DNA of 64,000 bases from Saprospiraceae bacterium (GTDB lineage: Bacteria > Bacteroidota > Bacteroidia > Chitinophagales > Saprospiraceae). This document shows positions 60,404 to 64,000 of the stretch, one piece after another (position 1 is the stretch's first letter; each line of letters begins with the position of its first letter). The stretch covers positions 62,001-126,000 of the forward strand of contig JAEUUP010000113.1 of the NCBI GenBank assembly GCA_016787525.1, given 5' to 3'. The notes beneath the pieces were generated by a model, which ran no database searches, was not told the DNA's origin, and was given only the letters and a program-made list of their open reading frames with translations. A program made the translations under genes and the position numbers.

Positions 60404-63172
60404 ATGAGAAAGAACCGACTATTTGTTGTATTGAGCCTGTTATTGACTCAAATGCCTCTCCAATCTATTCCTCTTATGGCAGAGACAATGTATGAAACTG
60501 AAGCGCCCTTACGGTCAGCACATAGCATAGTTGCGTCCATTCGTGGTCAAGTACGCATGACAGATGCCGAGTTGATGCCTAATGTAAAAGTGACTGTAAA
60601 AGGTACAAATCGTTCAGTTTCAACGGATATTAATGGACAATTTGTCATTGATGCGGAAGTGGGAGACGTTCTTGTTTTTTCGCTTCTGGGTTACAAAACA
60701 AAAGAAGTACCAGTTGGAAATGGCAGTTTTTTAAATGTTGTGATCGAGGAACAAGCGGCTTTGGGAAGTGTGGCTAAAACCGTGATTGGTTCACGTGACC
60801 AAACGAGGACCGAAGGAGAAACACCTGTTGCAGTGGATATTATTCCCATCAAAGATGTTGTGAACCAAACGGGTGAGATTGAATTGAACCGCATTTTGCA
60901 CATTTTAGCACCTTCTTTCAATGCCAACCGCCAAACAGGCGCAGATGCTGCCGACCATGTTGACCCTTCATCACTGAGGGGCTTAGGTCCTGACCAAACA
61001 TTATTTTTGGTGAATGGCAAACGGTATCATCCTTCGGCATTGATTAATGTATTCGGCACCCGCGGACGAGGCAATGCAGGTACGGACTTAAACAGCATAC
61101 CGGCTTCAGCAGTTGATCACATCGAGATTCTACGAGATGGTGCGGCGGCGCAATATGGTTCAGATGCGGTTGCGGGTGTTATCAATATTGTTTTAAAATC
61201 TGGTCAGACAGGCACAACAGGCAGTGTTGGTTATGGCAGCAACGTAACAGGTTGGGGTTCAAGCCTCAGCTATGAAAACTTTGGTAAAATTCTGCCTAAA
61301 ACAACTGATGGGGGCATGTTGAATGCGAATGTAACACATGGTTTTGCGGTAGGTAAAGCACAATTTAGTATCACCGCAGATTATATGTCGAAAGGGAAGG
61401 CAATTCGTCCCAATAATGAAACAGCTTTTCCTGACGAAAACTACCGCGACGGTGCGAGTTATGCCAGTCTGAGCAATATGAGTGCTTATCTGAATGGTAA
61501 AATTGCCTTAAATAAAGGCGAACTTTACGCTTTTGGTGGATACAGTTTCCGCAAAACAGATATGTTTTTGTGGACAATTCCAGCAGAAGATGATTTGTCG
61601 AGAGCTGTTCCAGAGATTTATCCAGGCAACTACAATCCACATTTGTTGAGTGATATTTCCAATTTTACGGCAACTTTGGGCTATAAAACTCAATTGGGCA
61701 AGTGGAATTTCGACCTCAGCAACACTTGGGGTAAAAACAATGTCCATTTGTTTATGACTAATACGCTCAACCCATCATTGGGCGCAAAATCTCCAACTTC
61801 ATTTGACAATGGTGGTTATGGTATTCGCCAAAATACGCTGAATCTTGACCTTGACCGCAAATTCGATAAAATTTTGTCGGGCTTGAACCTCGCTTTTGGT
61901 GCTGAGTATCGCCAAGAGGCATACCATATTTTTGCAGGTGACGAGGCTTCATGGAAAACCTACCCGTCAACACCTATTATCGTGACCAATGCTAATGGTA
62001 CAAAAGATACGATTACAAGAGGTGGTAGTTCACAAGGCTTCCCTGGCTTCCGCCCAGACCAAGCATTGGATGAAACGCGCAATGTCATAGGGATTTACAC
62101 CGATGGAGAGTTGAGTGTTAATAAAAATTTCTTATTGACAGGTGCTTTGCGTTTTGAGAATTATTCTGACTTCGGTAGTGCATTTGGGGGTAAATTAGCG
62201 ACTTTGTGGCGTATCAACAACACGCTTTCACTGAGGGGGTCTATCCAAACAGGTTTCCGCGCACCATCGTTGGCACAGGTTTATTTCCGTTCCACAATCA
62301 ATGACGTAGATGCAGATGGTAACAATTTCGAAAAAGTGGTTTTTAACAACAGAAGCGATTTGACTAAAAAATTGGGCATACCAAGTTTGAAAGCTGAAAC
62401 CTCTGTCAACACAGGTTTGGGGTTTGTGTATCGTCCGAACGATAAATTTTCTTTGTCGGTGGATGCGTACCAAATCAATGTTCAGGACCGCATCGTATTG
62501 ACAGGTGCATTTTTCCAAGATGACAACATCATAGGTGCAGAATTGAAAAAATTGGAGGTTAAAGCGGCTCAATTTTATACTAATGCTTTGGATACAAAAA
62601 CACAAGGTTTGGACATAGCAGCAAGTTATAAAGCCCCCCTCAGTAAAGGAACACTTTCGTTTACTTTAGGAGGAAATATAAATAAAATGGAGTTAACAGA
62701 TGTGAAAACAGCACCGAATTTGGCGAATAAAAAGGATAAATATATCAGTTTACGCGAATTGCAGTTCATCCTATCGTCTGCGCCACGCAGCAAAGGGCAA
62801 TTAGGTATCACATATGCCCTCGACAAATGGCAAGTGACTTTGCGCAATGCTTACTTTTCGAGTGTAGAGTTTATAGGTACAAAAGGTATTTTGGGATTTG
62901 ATCCTGATTTGGATAAACTCTTGTCATCGGGTAGAGAGGCAGAATGGCGTGCAATCGTGACGGATGTGTACAAACCAAGAGTTGTAACCGATTTGATTGT
63001 GAACTATGCACTCACTAAAAACTTGACATGGGCGATTGGTGGTAATAACATTTTTGATGTTTATCCGACCATTCAAAATTCGGGTAGTACGGATGGTGGT
63101 ACACACTGGGATGGAGTGCAAATGGGTATGAGTGGTGCCTACTTTTTCACACGAGTAAATGTGAAGTTTTAA
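60404..63172 (+). CDS. TonB-dependent outer-membrane receptor
   Basis: A 922-residue receptor. Signal peptide, then a carboxypeptidase-regulatory-like domain (about 47-115, IRGQVRMTDAELMPNVKVTVKG), a plug domain (about 140-270, DPSSLRGLGPDQTLFLVNGKR, IEILRDGAAAQYGSDAVAGVINI) and a 22-strand barrel ending in Phe (RVNVKF). The substrate cannot be told; no SusD partner follows. Three dispersed words: 60971 (coinciding with the conserved LRGLG), 62228 (SLRGSI) and 62634 (APLSKG, G6). The -7 region near 60256 (TAACTTGC) is only a partial consensus. Confidence 0.93.
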   Translation: MRKNRLFVVLSLLLTQMPLQSIPLMAETMYETEAPLRSAHSIVASIRGQVRMTDAELMPNVKVTVKGTNRSVSTDINGQFVIDAEVGDVLVFSLLGYKTKEVPVGNGSFLNVVIEEQAALGSVAKTVIGSRDQTRTEGETPVAVDIIPIKDVVNQTGEIELNRILHILAPSFNANRQTGADAADHVDPSSLRGLGPDQTLFLVNGKRYHPSALINVFGTRGRGNAGTDLNSIPASAVDHIEILRDGAAAQYGSDAVAGVINIVLKSGQTGTTGSVGYGSNVTGWGSSLSYENFGKILPKTTDGGMLNANVTHGFAVGKAQFSITADYMSKGKAIRPNNETAFPDENYRDGASYASLSNMSAYLNGKIALNKGELYAFGGYSFRKTDMFLWTIPAEDDLSRAVPEIYPGNYNPHLLSDISNFTATLGYKTQLGKWNFDLSNTWGKNNVHLFMTNTLNPSLGAKSPTSFDNGGYGIRQNTLNLDLDRKFDKILSGLNLAFGAEYRQEAYHIFAGDEASWKTYPSTPIIVTNANGTKDTITRGGSSQGFPGFRPDQALDETRNVIGIYTDGELSVNKNFLLTGALRFENYSDFGSAFGGKLATLWRINNTLSLRGSIQTGFRAPSLAQVYFRSTINDVDADGNNFEKVVFNNRSDLTKKLGIPSLKAETSVNTGLGFVYRPNDKFSLSVDAYQINVQDRIVLTGAFFQDDNIIGAELKKLEVKAAQFYTNALDTKTQGLDIAASYKAPLSKGTLSFTLGGNINKMELTDVKTAPNLANKKDKYISLRELQFILSSAPRSKGQLGITYALDKWQVTLRNAYFSSVEFIGTKGILGFDPDLDKLLSSGREAEWRAIVTDVYKPRVVTDLIVNYALTKNLTWAIGGNNIFDVYPTIQNSGSTDGGTHWDGVQMGMSGAYFFTRVNVKF

Positions 63173-63183
63173 TTCTGTCATAA

Positions 63184-63230
63184 AAACGGAGAGTGAAAAA
63201 CACCCCTCAGTAATTTTTCACTCTCCGTTT
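63184..63230. terminator. Terminator with a dispersed word as its loop
   Basis: AAACGGAGAGTGAAAAA (63184-63200) and TTTTTCACTCTCCGTTT (63214-63230) are perfect 17-base complements. The 13-base loop CACCCCTCAGTAA is a dispersed word. The stop codon of the converging minus-strand gene overlaps the 3' end. Confidence 0.9.
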
Positions 63231-64000
63231 ATAATACCTCCTCAGCAGTCGCTAAATCGTGAATAGGCAGTTTGATGCCAAATGTTTTCGCTATATCAGA
63301 CCACACATCATTGAATTTTTGTCTCGTAAATAAGCCCTGTATTTCAAAATAAGGGTCTGCAATTTTCAATAATTGTTCAGTTGTTGGTATCGGGTAGTTT
63401 TTTTGCGCACAAAAACCACAGACTCTATCCAGCGTATGTTTGATGCTGTGAGTCATCCTAATGCCAATTTCAAACTGGTTTTCCATTCTATGGAAGTGCA
63501 AAAGTGCTTTTTCTTCTACTTTAAGTGCTTTTTCTTCTTGACGATGCATTTCTGATTGCTTGGTATATTCTTCCCAAAATGAGTAATTGGTTTCACGCAT
63601 TTTTGCCCACATCGCATTGCTTTCCTCGCGTCTTCTGTAATAAGCATCCATATGACTTTTGCTCATTTCGCGAGATTCAACCGTCCTTCTTGATTTGGTT
63701 TCCCATTGGATTTTGTAGATTAAACGGCTGCGTTCCCAACTGGCTTCGCGGCGTTCTTGTTCTCTGATTTTAGCCAGTCGGTCTTCTTCTTTTTTGCGTT
63801 CTTTAGCTTCTTTTTCATCAATTTTTCGCTGTTTTCGTGCTTCTATTTCAGCAATTCGGCGCAATCGAGCGGCTTCTTTAGCATCTTTTTTCCGTTGTAT
63901 TTCAGCCAATTTTTCATCTTTTGCTCGCTGAATAGCTGCCAGTTTTTCTTCTTTCCGTCTTTGGACTTCTGCTTTTTTGCGTTCGATGGCTTCTTGCTTT
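63229..64000 (-). CDS. Long charged coiled-coil protein, 3' part only
   Basis: The frame is open to the window edge, so the start is missing; at least 257 residues are visible. The visible N-terminal 130 residues are nearly pure Lys/Glu/Arg/Ala heptad-like repeats (ERKKAEVQRRKEEKLAAIQ, AEIEARKQRKIDEKEAKERK), a long single helix or coiled coil. The C-terminal 90 residues are globular with two cysteines (CGFCAQKNYPIPTTEQ) and end IHDLATAEEVL. No family recognised. Confidence 0.75.
   Translation of the reverse strand, partial: KQEAIERKKAEVQRRKEEKLAAIQRAKDEKLAEIQRKKDAKEAARLRRIAEIEARKQRKIDEKEAKERKKEEDRLAKIREQERREASWERSRLIYKIQWETKSRRTVESREMSKSHMDAYYRRREESNAMWAKMRETNYSFWEEYTKQSEMHRQEEKALKVEEKALLHFHRMENQFEIGIRMTHSIKHTLDRVCGFCAQKNYPIPTTEQLLKIADPYFEIQGLFTRQKFNDVWSDIAKTFGIKLPIHDLATAEEVL

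Larger units (their letters stand above)
561..62240 (+). repeat. Dispersed ACTGAGGGG word, 43 plus-strand copies
   Basis: Consensus is (A/T)TACTGAGGGG(G)T. The first A of ACTGAGGGG, read on the plus strand, is at 564, 2048, 6380, 9993, 14308, 15817, 17548, 17707, 20809, 22065, 23135, 23962, 27283, 28983, 29204, 29670, 32665, 32827, 33654, 34170, 35204, 36359, 36512, 37290, 37604, 38223, 40445, 41059, 43170, 44695, 45562, 51372, 52277, 54168, 54987, 56502, 56907, 57187, 57647, 58784, 59656, 60973 and 62230. Near-matches: 8340 (one G changed to A), 34784 (GGGAGG), 35640 (CCGAGGGGGG), 40125 (GAGAGG). The start and end given span the first to the last copy. These are single short words, not one long repeat. 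Confidence 0.95.
2045..63212 (-). repeat. Dispersed ACTGAGGGG word, 27 minus-strand copies
   Basis: These are the same word in the opposite orientation, seen on the plus strand as CCCCTCAGT. The plus-strand position of the final T (the first A of ACTGAGGGG on the minus strand) is 2084, 4245, 5112, 9115, 10769, 11369, 12405, 14662, 19015, 19770, 22855, 24839, 25706, 26306, 30255, 31483, 40356, 41477, 44502, 46117, 47241, 48748, 51157, 56067, 58197, 62644 and 63211. Near-matches: 16783-16791 (GCCCTCAGT), 18439-18447 (ACCCTCAGT), 32259-32266 (TCCCTCAGT) and 39502-39512 (CCCCTTCAGT). Over both strands the G tract has 4 bases in 30 copies, 5 in 31, 6 in 5, 7 in 3 and 8 in 1. Confidence 0.95.

Noticed and set aside
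60971-60981. Treating the word copy in the TonB plug as a clear insertion
   Set aside because: LRGLG is a conserved plug motif and the flanking bases (TCACTGAGGGGC) deviate from consensus; it may be coincidence. The same holds for 29203-29213 in RuvB.
561-63212. The dispersed word as a CRISPR or tandem repeat
   Set aside because: Copies are single, irregularly spaced (hundreds to thousands of bases), in both orientations and inside unrelated genes; no spacer-repeat periodicity.
561-63212. The word as a transposon end or MITE
   Set aside because: Only about 12 bases are shared; flanks differ at every copy, there are no target duplications and reading frames stay intact.

Overview
The window reads as a chromosomal stretch from a Bacteroidota bacterium. 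Evidence: a type IX secretion type B (CHU_C) C-terminal domain and a type A sorting tail, a TonB receptor with a carboxypeptidase-like N-domain, the short primary sigma factor lacking region 1.1, promoters of the TTG/TTTG-N18-22-TAnnTTTG type, few Shine-Dalgarno sequences, and phylum-typical families (DUF2911, START-like, SPOR/PD40 protein, choice-of-anchor B). A genus cannot be fixed from this sequence. Almost everything is housekeeping; I see no prophage, transposase, CRISPR array, tRNA or rRNA.

Layout. 1-3.7 kb: end of a secreted adhesin-like protein, a small Cys-rich secreted protein, an M48 lipoprotein protease, rpoN. 4.2-12.3 kb: meaB, DUF2505, MgtC, and the fused B12 mutase icmF, whose 3' end is present as two extra decayed copies flanking two accessory genes (SEL1 protein, TonB-C protein). 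12.6-16.4 kb: dnaB behind DnaA-box-like sites, ribosomal protein bTHX (41 codons), a DUF885 peptidase. 16.5-21.6 kb: a GH3/beta-lactamase-like fusion, then an ECF sigma/anti-sigma/Spy-like operon. 21.7-31.8 kb: purU, miaA, a cyclase-family hydrolase, an acyltransferase, purN, a TPR-PD40-SPOR protein, a non-coding transcription unit, ruvB, a split 5'-nucleotidase. 31.9-36.4 kb: a his leader peptide with five His codons and an attenuator, hisG-hisD-hisC, dapD. 36.4-48 kb: recN, metF, recQ, a beta-barrel protein, an SRPBCC protein, lptB with a 66-residue protein and an orphan OppC-like permease, DUF2911, an FkbM methyltransferase. 48-64 kb: a CBM48-like protein, rpoD, START-like protein, LysE exporter, acyltransferase, a second ECF sigma, pdxA, a T9SS cargo protein, a fused E1 alpha-beta dehydrogenase, an LPS-type glycosyltransferase, a TonB receptor, and a partial coiled-coil gene.

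The most striking thing is not a gene. A polar G-rich word, consensus (A/T)TACTGAGGGG(G)T, occurs with its 8-base core CTGAGGGG exact at about 70 places (43 on +, 27 on -), plus at least eight near-matches. Chance would give about one. Copies lie inside ordinary conserved genes (54), equally sense and antisense (27:27), in four or more reading-frame solutions, and between genes (16), where several are built into terminator hairpins, including one perfect inverted pair after rpoN. Density (about one per 0.9 kb), non-palindromic form, tolerance in coding sequence and use in terminators are the hallmarks of DNA uptake sequences of Neisseriaceae and Pasteurellaceae. I propose it as a candidate uptake-signal or other genome-wide recognition word of this lineage. 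The G tract varies from 4 to 8.
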